Source: Bacteroides uniformis (GTDB taxonomy: Bacteria; Bacteroidota; Bacteroidia; Bacteroidales; Bacteroidaceae). From it: a stretch of DNA of 64,000 nt. Made by a program: the position numbers and the translations under genes. Below are positions 25,667-33,987 of this stretch, piece after piece. Below the pieces are notes generated by a model. The model saw only the letters and a program-made list of their open reading frames with translations. It was not told the DNA's origin and ran no database searches. Every line of letters begins with the position of its first letter. The first letter of the stretch is position 1. The DNA lies in contig NZ_CP102263.1 of the NCBI RefSeq assembly GCF_025147485.1, positions 757,501 through 821,500 of the forward strand. Direction: 5' to 3'.

Positions 25667-26992
25667 ATGAATTGGAATACGCTCATATCTGCCAAACGCT
25701 TCGGACTGGAAGAGTTTCACCAGGAACGCCATGAAAACCGCTCGGAATTCCAACGTGACTATGACCGCCTTATCTTCTCTGCCCCCTTCCGCCGTCTGCA
25801 GAACAAAACCCAGGTATTCCCTCTTCCCGGTAGTGTATTCGTCCACAACCGATTGACACACAGCTTGGAAGTATCATGCGTAGGCCGCTCATTAGGCAAC
25901 GATGTATCGAAAGTTCTCATTGCCCGCCACCCGGAACTGCAAGGCAGCTACCTCACCGAAATAGGCTCCATCGTTTCGGCCGCCTGCCTGGCACACGACT
26001 TGGGAAATCCTCCTTTCGGACATTCGGGAGAACGAGCTATTTCCACCTTTTTTTCTGAAGGAAAAGGAATGTCCCTGAAGGGCCAACTGACACCTTCCCA
26101 ATGGGAGGACCTTACCCACTTTGAAGGGAATGCAAATGCGTTCCGCCTGCTTACCCACCAGTTTGAGGGAAGGCGACAGGGAGGATTTGTACTCACCTAC
26201 TCCACCTTGGCAAGCATCGTGAAATATCCCTTTTCATCGAGTCTTGCAGGCAAAAAGTCAAAATTCGGTTTCTTCATCACAGAGGAAGAAAGTTTTCGCC
26301 GCATAGCAGAAGAGTTGGGTATGGAGAAGCAGAACGATGCCCCGTTGAAATATGCCCGCCACCCGCTGGTCTATCTGGTGGAAGCCGCCGATGACATCTG
26401 CTACCAGATGATGGATATTGAGGATGCTCACAAACTGAAAATTCTGACTACACAAGAAACCAAAGAGTTGCTTCTTTCTTATTTCTCGAAAGAGCGCCAA
26501 GCACACCGGCTCAAAACGATGGAGATAGTAAGTGACACCAATGAACAAATAGCCTATCTGCGTTCCAGCGTTATCGGACTGCTTATCGGCGAATGCGTGC
26601 AAGCCTTTGTAGACAATGAAGAAAAGATTCTGAAAGGAGAATTTGAAGGAAGCCTCATCAACCATATATCCGAGGTACCAGCCAATGCCTACAAGCACTG
26701 TGCAGACATCTCCCTGAAGAGGATTTACCGTTCACGCGATGTACTGGACATTGAACTTGCCGGTTTCCGCATCATCAGTACCCTGCTCGAACTGATGATT
26801 GACGCCGTGCGTTCTCCGGAAAAGGCATATTCGCAACTGCTCATCAATCGCGTATCGGGCCAGTACAACATAAAAGCGCCTGCACTCTACGAAAGAATAC
26901 AGGCGGTATTGGATTACATCTCCGGAATGACGGATGTATTTGCACTCGATTTATATAGGAAAATAAACGGGAATAGCTTGCCAGCGGTATAA
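25664..26992 (+). CDS. dgt: Deoxyguanosinetriphosphate triphosphohydrolase-like HD protein
   Basis: A 442-residue HD-domain enzyme that splits dNTPs to deoxynucleoside and triphosphate. Visible are the first metal His in RLTHSLEVSCVGR, the HD pair in AACLAHDLGNPPFGHSGE, and YLVEAADDICYQMMDIED carrying the later Asp. The N-terminal RSEFQRDYDRLIFSAPFRRLQNKTQVFP is typical of dGTPase family proteins. The two first codons are both ATG; 25664 is favoured because it abuts the repeat leader shared with dut. Divergent pairing with dut suggests joint control of nucleotide pools. Confidence 0.93.
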   Translation: MMNWNTLISAKRFGLEEFHQERHENRSEFQRDYDRLIFSAPFRRLQNKTQVFPLPGSVFVHNRLTHSLEVSCVGRSLGNDVSKVLIARHPELQGSYLTEIGSIVSAACLAHDLGNPPFGHSGERAISTFFSEGKGMSLKGQLTPSQWEDLTHFEGNANAFRLLTHQFEGRRQGGFVLTYSTLASIVKYPFSSSLAGKKSKFGFFITEEESFRRIAEELGMEKQNDAPLKYARHPLVYLVEAADDICYQMMDIEDAHKLKILTTQETKELLLSYFSKERQAHRLKTMEIVSDTNEQIAYLRSSVIGLLIGECVQAFVDNEEKILKGEFEGSLINHISEVPANAYKHCADISLKRIYRSRDVLDIELAGFRIISTLLELMIDAVRSPEKAYSQLLINRVSGQYNIKAPALYERIQAVLDYISGMTDVFALDLYRKINGNSLPAV

Positions 26993-27020
26993 CAGACGAC
27001 AAACATTCCTCCGGATAGTC

Positions 27021-27998
27021 CTATGATACAACCTTATTTGCTCCCGACGTAAGCTTGCACGCCTCCGGTTCGCTCGCTATGAACGACTCGATGTGGCGAA
27101 TGCGCTTTTCTGCCAAAATCTCGTCCACGGCAATTAGGATACCCGTTTCCTCCACATCTCCGAAACCGTAATTGATGGCTGTACCGAACATACGCATGGT
27201 AGGGCTGAGACTCATATAGGCATTCACCAGCGGGGGAATATTATACCCCGCCTTACGGATTTCACAATTCAAAATCTTATAGTCTTCCTTAAAAGAGTCT
27301 TTACAGAAGAGAGCCGCCAATTCATTCTCGTCCGATTCCAGAAGCAACGGCTTCATCGGAGTAATCAGGTTGTCCTTATCCGCAAAGTGTTTCCGAAGAA
27401 AATAAAGAATCTTATCACGACTCTGACGATGATAGCTGGGATACATAGTCACCTTTCCGAAGAAATACTTCACATTGGGCATGACTACGGTCAGTGCGCC
27501 CAAACCATCCCACAGATTATCCAACGCAAACAGACCTTTACTGTCTGCACGCGTAGACTGATACTCCAACGTAACGAACGAACGTCCTAACTCGATGGTC
27601 GTAGGAAGATAGTCCTTCAAAAACTTATCCGAAAAGTTAAACATATGGGCAGTTGCCAGAATAGGGGCACCATGTTCATCAAAACGCACATCCGTACCTA
27701 AGATATAACGGTATCCACCCAAAATTTCTTCTGCTTCCGGATTCCAGACAATCAACTGCTTGTACGGGTTGTCCATGATGTCATATTCATCAATATCCAT
27801 AGACTTGCCCGTTCCTCCTCCCGCAGCACGGAATGCAATCTCGCGCAAACGGCCGATCTCCTTCATTGTATTCGGAGAGTCTTGGGCAGTAATGATATAT
27901 ATCTGATTATGACTTCTATTGGTCATGCGCAGACGCTTTTCCTCAGTCAACTCCGCTTTCAACAGCTCCTTGCTTATCGGTGCAATAACATCTTCCAT
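27021..27998 (-). CDS. glsB: GNAT-fold N-acyltransferase, GlsB-like (glycine lipid synthesis)
   Basis: A 325-residue protein of the hemolysin-like/OlsB-type GNAT group: EIGRLREIAFRAAGGGTGKS, DEYDIMDNPYKQLIVWNPEAEEILGGYRY and TTIELGRSFVTLEYQ are the conserved blocks for acyl-ACP binding and catalysis. In Bacteroides the two-gene set of this protein with an adjacent PlsC-like acyltransferase makes glycine lipids: GlsB acylates the amino group of glycine and GlsA adds the second acyl chain. The upstream PlsC-like gene is 43 bases away on the same strand, matching that set. Assignment rests on family and gene order. Confidence 0.82.
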   Translation of the reverse strand: MEDVIAPISKELLKAELTEEKRLRMTNRSHNQIYIITAQDSPNTMKEIGRLREIAFRAAGGGTGKSMDIDEYDIMDNPYKQLIVWNPEAEEILGGYRYILGTDVRFDEHGAPILATAHMFNFSDKFLKDYLPTTIELGRSFVTLEYQSTRADSKGLFALDNLWDGLGALTVVMPNVKYFFGKVTMYPSYHRQSRDKILYFLRKHFADKDNLITPMKPLLLESDENELAALFCKDSFKEDYKILNCEIRKAGYNIPPLVNAYMSLSPTMRMFGTAINYGFGDVEETGILIAVDEILAEKRIRHIESFIASEPEACKLTSGANKVVS

Positions 27999-28041
27999 AT
28001 TTTTCTGTTAGTAGTTCTTCTTTAATATAAATACGGTCTCT

Positions 28042-28860
28042 CTACAATTTATATACAATATCCTTCACATATTGCGCCCATCCGGCCGGGCTTTTCGATT
28101 TGTCGAAAGTTTGCCAGGGGATAGGCTTCCCTATGGTGATGGTAAATGTTTTATGGCGATTCTTCAGCATTTCATCTGCCAGGTAAAGCATGGCGATATT
28201 GAACTTGATGCCCAACATCTTACAAAAATTGGCAAGATTATAAAAGAAGTTGGAGTTCCGCCCCTCGAAGTGGATGGGAACTACATCACGGTGGGCTTCG
28301 ACACTCTTCACGATAAAGGTCTTTTTCCAATCCAAGTCACGGATGACCCCATTCTGCCTACGCGAACAAAGCCCTGCGGGAAACATGATGAGCTGATTGT
28401 CCGAAGCAAATCCCGCCTCCACCATTCTGGGGAAGTCTTTGGCCTGCTTTCCCGTCTTGTTGATGGGGATGCAAAGCGGCGCCAGTCCGTGCAGGTTCAT
28501 CAGCAGGTCGTTGACCATATATTTCACCTTGCCACCATAAAAGGAGCCCAGGACATAACCCAGTGCCACTCCATCCTGCCCACCCAGGGGATGGTTGGAC
28601 ACAAAAGTATAAAGCCCTTCTTTAGGCAGATTTTCCTCCCCCTTTACCACAATATTGGCATCAAGGAACTCCAGACAAGCTTTCAGGAAATCTACACCGA
28701 CTTTATCTTTCGACTCCCGCAAAAAGACATTCAATTCCTCTTGATGAACGATGTGCTTCAAATAAGAAACCACGAACTTGGGGATATACTTAGACTGCTT
28801 CGGAGCCTTTTCCCGAAGTATCTTGTCTATGTCAATCAAAAATAAAGAGTCGTCAGCCAT
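28042..28860 (-). CDS. glsA: PlsC-like O-acyltransferase, GlsA-like (glycine lipid synthesis)
   Basis: A 272-residue acyltransferase of the lysophosphatidic acid acyltransferase superfamily. The catalytic block reads FVSNHPLGGQDGVALG (NHPxxxxD variant of NHX4D), with PINKTGKQAKDFP and MFPAGLCSRRQNGVIRDLDWKKTF as later motifs (the usual FPEG reads FPAG). It is first of a two-gene unit with the GlsB-like gene. I chose ATG 28860 because a TAATTTTG promoter box lies at 28885-28892, leaving no room for the TTG at 28887. Known family role: adding the ester-linked chain to N-acyl glycine. Confidence 0.82.
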   Translation of the reverse strand: MADDSLFLIDIDKILREKAPKQSKYIPKFVVSYLKHIVHQEELNVFLRESKDKVGVDFLKACLEFLDANIVVKGEENLPKEGLYTFVSNHPLGGQDGVALGYVLGSFYGGKVKYMVNDLLMNLHGLAPLCIPINKTGKQAKDFPRMVEAGFASDNQLIMFPAGLCSRRQNGVIRDLDWKKTFIVKSVEAHRDVVPIHFEGRNSNFFYNLANFCKMLGIKFNIAMLYLADEMLKNRHKTFTITIGKPIPWQTFDKSKSPAGWAQYVKDIVYKL

Positions 28861-28884
28861 TCTTCTTTTGATGAAATGAATGCG

Positions 28885-28917
28885 CAAAATTAACTCATCT
28901 TTTTAATTAATCGCAAA
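28885..28917 (-). promoter_or_regulatory. Promoter for the glsA-glsB pair
   Basis: On the reverse strand TTTG (28917-28914) is followed after 21 bases by TAATTTTG (28892-28885), close to the Bacteroides TTTG-N19/20-TAnnTTTG pattern, 24 bases before the chosen ATG. Confidence 0.5.
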
Positions 28918-28961
28918 AAAATGACAGAAAACTGCACCCGAAATCTATCAAATAGCACCTA

Positions 28962-28983
28962 AAAACTGTCAATTGATAGTTTT
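28962..28983. promoter_or_regulatory. Palindromic operator candidate upstream of first ECF sigma gene
   Basis: AAAACTGTCAATTGATAGTTTT is a 22-bp dyad with one asymmetric pair, centred on CAATTG. It is repeated in weaker form at 29836-29858 before the second sigma gene, and a related CTATCAAATAG lies just upstream at about 28944-28954. Conservation across the duplication suggests a protein-binding site. Confidence 0.5.
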
Positions 28984-29075
28984 TCCCCTAAAGTGTGTTT
29001 GAAATCCGTCTGCCTGAAAGAGAAAACTTCCGTAAACTTGCAATATCAAGATTAACGAAAAAAAACATAGCACAT

Positions 29076-29579
29076 ATGAACAATATAACATTTAAAAAAG
29101 ACCTGCTCGGAGTTCAAGACGATTTATTGCGTTTTGCATACAAACTTACTTCCGACCGTGAAGAAGCCAACGACCTCTTGCAGGAAACATCCCTGAAAGC
29201 TCTGGATAACGAAGAGAAGTATACGCCCGATACTAATTTCAAAGGATGGATATACACCATCATGCGCAATATCTTCATCAACAATTACCGCAAAGTGGTG
29301 CGTGACCAGACTTTCGTGGATACCACGGACAATCTCTATCACCTGAACCTGCCGCGCGACGCCGCTTTTGAAAGCACAGAAAGCGCATATGACCTGAAAG
29401 AGATGCACCGCATTGTCAACGCCCTTCCACGGGAGTACAAGATTCCCTTCTCCATGCATGTCTCCGGCTTCAAATACCGCGAAATTGCAGAGAAGCTAGG
29501 GTTGCCCTTAGGCACGGTAAAGAGCCGCATTTACTTCACCCGCCAAAAACTACAACAAGACTTGAAGGATTTTGTTTAA
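29076..29579 (+). CDS. ECF-type RNA polymerase sigma factor, copy 1
   Basis: A 167-residue sigma-70 family factor of the extracytoplasmic-function type. Region 2 is LLRFAYKLTSDREEANDLLQ followed by ETSLKALDNEEKYTPDTNFKG with WIYTIMRNIFINNYRK; region 4 helix-turn-helix is YREIAEKLGLPLGTVKSRIYF. I chose ATG 29076 (MNNITFKKDLLG) over the longer frame from 28995 because the second copy starts at the matching residue and the promoter-like box ends at 29040. No anti-sigma gene is adjacent. It is 91% identical (152/167) to the next gene. Confidence 0.93.
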   Translation: MNNITFKKDLLGVQDDLLRFAYKLTSDREEANDLLQETSLKALDNEEKYTPDTNFKGWIYTIMRNIFINNYRKVVRDQTFVDTTDNLYHLNLPRDAAFESTESAYDLKEMHRIVNALPREYKIPFSMHVSGFKYREIAEKLGLPLGTVKSRIYFTRQKLQQDLKDFV

Positions 29580-29651
29580 GAACTCAGCATATAAAACCAG
29601 TGATTTCCATAAATTAAGAAGAGTACAGATTTTAGTTGTATCAAAAGAGAG

Positions 29652-29685
29652 AAAGGCAGGCCGGGACAATCCCGCATCTGCCTTT
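29652..29685 (+). terminator. Hairpin after first ECF sigma gene
   Basis: AAAGGCAG (29652-29659) pairs with CTGCCTTT (29678-29685), with an inner CGGGA/TCCCG pair. No long T-run follows, so termination is probable rather than certain. It lies 72 bases after the stop. Confidence 0.55.
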
Positions 29686-29835
29686 CATGGTCTCGCCCCT
29701 TGTATTTCGTACACAAACTCATTCAAGCCGTTACGCTTTGCGATAATATTATTTACAAAAATCAGGATAGCAATCTCTGGCTACATCCCACTTTTCCACC
29801 TATCCGAGGCACTGAAAGCTAACCAAAGCCACCCG

Positions 29836-29914
29836 AAAACTGCCAATTGTTAGATTTTACCCCAAAGAGAGTTTGATTTCCGTCTATCAAAAAGAGAAAT
29901 CATCCGTAGCTTTG
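29836..29914 (+). repeat. Duplicated upstream region of the second ECF sigma gene
   Basis: This block aligns with 28962-29040 through its length: the CAATTG dyad, a CCCC-AAG-G-GTTTGA stretch, TCCGTCT, AAAGAGAAA and TCCGTA before the -7 position. Here the box is a perfect TAGCTTTG at 29907-29914; copy 1 has TAAACTTG at 29033-29040. So the duplication covered promoter plus gene. The remaining bases between the two genes (29686-29835) show nothing else I can support. Confidence 0.75.
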
Positions 29915-29955
29915 CATCATCAATAAAACGAACAATAATTTAAAAAACATCCATT

Positions 29956-30459
29956 ATGAATAATAGAACATTTACCCAAGACCTACTCGGAGTTCAAAAC
30001 GACTTATTACGCTTTGCATATAAATTAACCTCCGACCGCGAAGAGGCCAACGACCTGCTTCAAGAGACATCCCTGAAAGCTCTGGACAATGAAGAGAAGT
30101 ACACACCTGATACCAACTTTAAAGGATGGATATATACCATCATGCGTAATATTTTCATCAACAATTACCGTAAAGTGGTACGTGACCAGACATTTGTAGA
30201 TACCACAGACAATCTCTATCATCTGAACACGCCGCACGACCTCACACTCGACAGCACAGAAGGCGCCTACGACCTGAAGGAAATGCACCGCATTGTCAAT
30301 GCCTTGCCACGTGAGTACAAGATACCTTTCTCCATGCATGTCTCCGGTTTCAAGTACCGTGAAATCGCAGAAAAGCTGAACCTCCCACTTGGAACAGTAA
30401 AGAGCCGCATCTTCTTTACCCGCCAGAAACTGCAACAGGAACTGAAAGATTTCAGATAA
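29956..30459 (+). CDS. ECF-type RNA polymerase sigma factor, copy 2
   Basis: A 167-residue paralogue of the preceding gene. The 15 differences cluster at the extreme N-terminus, in the linker between regions 2 and 4 (HLNTPHDLTLDSTEGAYD against HLNLPRDAAFESTESAYD) and at the last residue, while region 2 and the helix-turn-helix (REIAEKLNLPLGTVKSRIFF) are nearly unchanged. Both copies should therefore recognise the same promoters; a difference in stability, partner binding or expression is more likely. Own promoter box at 29907-29914. No anti-sigma factor nearby. Confidence 0.93.
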   Translation: MNNRTFTQDLLGVQNDLLRFAYKLTSDREEANDLLQETSLKALDNEEKYTPDTNFKGWIYTIMRNIFINNYRKVVRDQTFVDTTDNLYHLNTPHDLTLDSTEGAYDLKEMHRIVNALPREYKIPFSMHVSGFKYREIAEKLNLPLGTVKSRIFFTRQKLQQELKDFR

Positions 30460-30518
30460 GAGAATACGGCAACCTAAGAATTGTTTATTAATTGGCCGGA
30501 TAAAAAAGTAAATATGCT

Positions 30519-30526
30519 TATCTTTG
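30519..30526 (+). promoter_or_regulatory. -7 box (TATCTTTG) for the GH125 gene
   Basis: TATCTTTG, an exact TAnnTTTG match, 59 bases before the ATG at 30586. Confidence 0.45.
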
Positions 30527-30585
30527 GGCAATCATGGGACACAAACCAAGATACCTAAAGAAAAACCGAGTAATTAATAAACAAC

Positions 30586-32049
30586 ATGAAGAAACAGACA
30601 ATCATTACAGCCTGCACATTTGCAGCAATGACAATGGCTACTCCTGCCATTTTTGCCGTACAGCCGGCCATGAGTAACCACGTATGCGCCTCCGACGCTA
30701 TCAAGAAAGACAACCGACCGGTAGAATCAAAACGACTGTTCTGTTCCAAAGCCGTAGAAGAACAAATTCAACGGATACAGCAGCTGCTGAAAAATCAGAA
30801 GCTGTCATGGATGTTCACTAACTGCTTTCCCAACACGCTGGACACCACCGTCCATTTCCGCAAGGACAAGAAAGACGGGAAGCCCGACACATTTGTCTAC
30901 ACCGGAGATATCCATGCCATGTGGCTCCGCGACTCAGGTGCGCAGGTGTGGCCCTACGTACAGCTGGCCAATGAAGACAAGGAACTGAAGACGATGCTTG
31001 CAGGAGTCATCAACCGCCAATTCAAGCTGATTAATGTAGACCCGTTTGCCAACGCCTTCAACGACGGCCCCATCCCCGACGGACACTGGAAAACCGACCT
31101 TACCGACATGAACGACGAGGTGCACGAGCGTAAATGGGAAATCGATTCACTGTGTTATCCGCTACGCCTTGCCTACCATTACTGGAAAACGACCGGTGAT
31201 ACAAGCATCTTCGATGCCGAGTGGATAAAAGCAATCCAAAACATCCTGACCACCTTCCGCGACCAACAGCGCCGTGACGGACGCGGTTCCTACCATTTCC
31301 AGCGGGTAACTGAACGCGCACTGGACACGATGACCAACGACGGCTGGGGCAATCCGGTGAAACCGGTCGGACTGATTGCATCTTCTTTCCGCCCTTCCGA
31401 TGACGCCACCACCTTCCAATTCCTGATACCCTCCAACTTCTTCGCCGTATCTTCGCTGCGTAAGGCAGCCGAGATTCTGACTGAAGTCAATAACCGCCCG
31501 GAGCTTGCAAAAGAATGTACCGACCTGGCCGGAGAAGTAGAAACCGCCCTACGAAAATACGCTACCTACAACCATCCCAAATACGGCACCATCTATGCCT
31601 TCGAGGTAGACGGTTTCGGCAACCACCTTCTGATGGACGACGCCAATGTACCGAGCCTTATCGCACTGCCCTATCTGGGCGATGTGGACATCAACGATCC
31701 TATTTACCAGAACACCCGTCGTTTCGTATGGAGCGAGGATAACCCATACTTCTTCAAAGGTACGGCAGGCGAAGGCATTGGAGGTCCGCACATCGGCTAC
31801 GACATGATTTGGCCGATGAGCATCATGATGAAAGCCTTCACAAGCCAGAACGATGAAGAGATTAAAACTTGCGTGAAGATGTTGATGGATACAGAAGCCG
31901 GAACCGGCTTTATGCACGAGTCTTTCCACAAAGACAATCCCGCCAAGTTCACCCGCGCCTGGTTTGCATGGCAAAACACATTGTTTGGCGAACTCATTCT
32001 AAAACTGGTGAACGAGGGCAAGCTAGACTTGCTGAACAGCATACAGTAA
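30586..32049 (+). CDS. Glycoside hydrolase family 125 exo-alpha-1,6-mannosidase
   Basis: A 487-residue exported enzyme (signal: IITACTFAAMTMATPAIFAV) with an (alpha/alpha)6 barrel. Family hallmarks include FVYTGDIHAMWLRDSGAQVW near the N-terminus, KWEIDSLCYPLRLAYHYW, GLIASSFRPSDDATTFQF, FLIPSNFFAVSSL, NHLLMDDANVPSLIALPYL, and TAGEGIGGPHIGYDMIWPMS carrying the catalytic base Glu. GH125 enzymes remove alpha-1,6-linked mannose, for example from N-glycans. No other glycan gene is next to it; it has its own promoter box and terminator hairpin. The two sigma genes upstream are transcribed toward it but with a separate promoter. Confidence 0.93.
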   Translation: MKKQTIITACTFAAMTMATPAIFAVQPAMSNHVCASDAIKKDNRPVESKRLFCSKAVEEQIQRIQQLLKNQKLSWMFTNCFPNTLDTTVHFRKDKKDGKPDTFVYTGDIHAMWLRDSGAQVWPYVQLANEDKELKTMLAGVINRQFKLINVDPFANAFNDGPIPDGHWKTDLTDMNDEVHERKWEIDSLCYPLRLAYHYWKTTGDTSIFDAEWIKAIQNILTTFRDQQRRDGRGSYHFQRVTERALDTMTNDGWGNPVKPVGLIASSFRPSDDATTFQFLIPSNFFAVSSLRKAAEILTEVNNRPELAKECTDLAGEVETALRKYATYNHPKYGTIYAFEVDGFGNHLLMDDANVPSLIALPYLGDVDINDPIYQNTRRFVWSEDNPYFFKGTAGEGIGGPHIGYDMIWPMSIMMKAFTSQNDEEIKTCVKMLMDTEAGTGFMHESFHKDNPAKFTRAWFAWQNTLFGELILKLVNEGKLDLLNSIQ

Positions 32050-32061
32050 AAAAACATTTAT

Positions 32062-32109
32062 CCCCCCTGGATTCTGTGGATGAATGTAATAATCAACCAC
32101 TCCAGGGGG
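32062..32109 (+). terminator. Hairpin after the GH125 gene
   Basis: CCCCCTGGA (32063-32071) pairs with TCCAGGGGG (32101-32109), and the loop contains a second stem (GTGGATG / CAACCAC). It starts 13 bases after the stop. A bidirectional or leaderless terminator is likely, though the T-run is weak. Confidence 0.6.
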
Positions 32110-32276
32110 AATATTATCACTCCTCCCTCCCATCATCTTCCGGTAAGTAGTAACGTTCACAAAATAGACGGGAAGTTAACAAAAAAAGTTTCAGAAGTTA
32201 ATACTAAAACAAGAAAGAGTTAAGAAAGAGCTTTATCCCAAACTTTGGTTTTTCCAAACCAAGCCTGGGGATAGAG

Positions 32277-32293
32277 AAACCAAGTCTTGGTTT
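32277..32293. repeat. Perfect palindrome AAACCAAG-T-CTTGGTTT
   Basis: A 17-bp dyad with 8-bp arms in the 521-base gap between GH125 and mraZ. The same half-site recurs nearby as CTTTGGTTTTT (about 32241-32251), CCAAACCAAG (32254-32263) and AAACCAAAG (about 32359-32367). The rest of the gap holds the GH125 terminator, the mraZ operator candidate and no gene. Confidence 0.55.
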
Positions 32294-32510
32294 AGATATC
32301 CGCAAAGCTGGGAAAGAAGTTTCCCACCCAAGACACCATTCCACCAACAAGCGACTTTCAAACCAAAGACCGTCATCCTCAACCGAATCTTTTCAAAAGA
32401 GACTACACGAATCCCCCACCAGCAAAGCGTTTCAAAAGCAGCTTCATTATCAAATGAATAAGCTATCAACAAGGTGTTGAAAACTTCTTCCTAAGATTTT
32501 AGTTAAAAGA

Positions 32511-32530
32511 TTGTGGGGAATTGTGGGGAA
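32511..32530 (+). promoter_or_regulatory. Candidate MraZ operator: two TTGTGGGGAA direct repeats
   Basis: TTGTGGGGAA occurs twice in tandem (32511-32520, 32521-32530), followed by a partial third ATGTG at the same 10-bp period, 41 bases before mraZ. MraZ proteins are known to bind direct TGGG(A/G)-type repeats about one helical turn apart in their own promoters, so this fits autoregulation of the cluster. Confidence 0.65.
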
Positions 32531-32570
32531 ATGTGTATTTTTACCGTCGCTTATTATAATAAGGTGAGAA

Positions 32571-33047
32571 ATGATACAATTTTTAGGTAATATCGAGGCT
32601 AAGGCGGATGCAAAAGGAAGAGTTTTCATCCCGGCCACCTTCCGGAAACAGCTGCAAGCCGCTTCTGAAGAAAGACTCGTGTTGCGTAAGGACGTGTATC
32701 AGGATTGCCTGGTGCTCTACCCGGAAAGTGTATGGTTTGCCACTCAAAACCAACTTCGCTGCCGACTGAATAAATGGAACGCCAAACAACAAATGATTTT
32801 CCGCCAGTTCGTAAGTGACGCGGAAGTCATGACCCCTGACGGGAACGGACGCATCCTGCTCCCAAAACGTTACCTGCAAATGGCGGGTATACAAAGTGAT
32901 GTCCGCTTCATTGGTGTGGACAACACAATAGAAATCTGGGCTAAGGAACGTGCCGACCAACCATTCATGAACCCCGACGAGTTCAGCGAGGCTCTTGAAG
33001 AACTGCTGGGAGACGAAAATATTTGTTGTAACGAAAATAAGCTATAA
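32571..33047 (+). CDS. mraZ: Transcriptional regulator MraZ
   Basis: A 158-residue protein with two SpoVT-AbrB-like domains: FLGNIEAKADAKGRVFIPATFRK at the N-terminus and the second copy DAEVMTPDGNGRILLPKRYL. The family binds DNA as a ring-shaped oligomer and represses the division and cell-wall cluster that it heads. It is the first gene of the complete dcw run here, 7 bases before rsmH. Two TTGTGGGGAA repeats upstream are its likely binding site. Confidence 0.95.
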   Translation: MIQFLGNIEAKADAKGRVFIPATFRKQLQAASEERLVLRKDVYQDCLVLYPESVWFATQNQLRCRLNKWNAKQQMIFRQFVSDAEVMTPDGNGRILLPKRYLQMAGIQSDVRFIGVDNTIEIWAKERADQPFMNPDEFSEALEELLGDENICCNENKL

Positions 33048-33054
33048 ACAACAG

Positions 33055-33978
33055 ATGATGAAAGAAGAAACAACATATCACATCCCCGTATTGCTGATGC
33101 CGAGCGTAGATGCAATGAACATCCGTCCGGACGGCACGTATGTAGACGTAACGTTTGGTGGAGGAGGACATTCGCGCGAGATACTGTCCCGCCTGGAAGA
33201 CGGCGGCCGGCTGCTGAGCTTCGACCAGGACGAGGATGCGGAACGTAACATTGTGAACAACCCGCATTTTACATTCGTACGCAGCAACTTCCGCTACCTG
33301 CACAACTTCCTACGCTATCACGGCATCGAAAAAGTGGATGCCATACTTGCCGACCTCGGCGTATCTTCCCATCACTTTGATGACAGCGAACGGGGATTCT
33401 CCTTCCGCTTCGACGGGGCACTGGATATGCGTATGAACAAGCGTGCCGGCCTAACCGCTGCCGACATCGTGAATACCTACGAAGAAGAAAAGCTGGCCGA
33501 TATTTTTTATCTGTACGGCGAGCTGAAGAACAGCCGGAAACTGGCATCTGTCATCGTTAAGGCACGGGCTACGCAGAGAATTGCCACCATCGGCGAATTT
33601 CTGGAAATCGTCAAACCACTCTTCGGCCGCGAACGCGAGAAGAAAGAACTGGCAAAAGTATTCCAGGCATTGCGCATTGAGGTAAACCAGGAAATGGAAG
33701 CACTGAAAGAAATGCTGTATGCGGCAACAGAAGCGCTAAAGCCGGGAGGCCGCCTGGTGGTGATAACCTATCACTCCCTGGAAGACCGTATGGTGAAGAA
33801 TATCATGAAAACCGGCAACGTGGAAGGCAAGGCCGAAAAAGATTTTTTCGGGAACGTATTGACCCCGTTCCGGCTAGTCAACAACAAAGTGATTGTACCG
33901 GACGAGGAAGAGATAGAGCGCAATCCGCGTTCGCGCAGCGCCAAGCTGAGAATTGCAGAAAGAGTAATGAATGATTAG
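33055..33978 (+). CDS. rsmH: 16S rRNA (cytosine-1402-N4)-methyltransferase
   Basis: A 307-residue S-adenosylmethionine-dependent methyltransferase modifying C1402 of 16S rRNA in the ribosomal P site. It starts MMKEETTYHIPVLLMPSVDAM; the SAM loop is DVTFGGGGHSREIL, followed by LLSFDQDEDAE, DAILADLGVSSHHFD and the C-terminal VITYHSLEDRMVKN and RNPRSRSAKLRIAER. I chose ATG 33055, 7 bases after the mraZ stop; the frame is open further upstream but overlaps mraZ without conserved residues. Standard second gene of dcw clusters. Confidence 0.96.
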   Translation: MMKEETTYHIPVLLMPSVDAMNIRPDGTYVDVTFGGGGHSREILSRLEDGGRLLSFDQDEDAERNIVNNPHFTFVRSNFRYLHNFLRYHGIEKVDAILADLGVSSHHFDDSERGFSFRFDGALDMRMNKRAGLTAADIVNTYEEEKLADIFYLYGELKNSRKLASVIVKARATQRIATIGEFLEIVKPLFGREREKKELAKVFQALRIEVNQEMEALKEMLYAATEALKPGGRLVVITYHSLEDRMVKNIMKTGNVEGKAEKDFFGNVLTPFRLVNNKVIVPDEEEIERNPRSRSAKLRIAERVMND

Positions 33979-33987
33979 TGACTAGCA

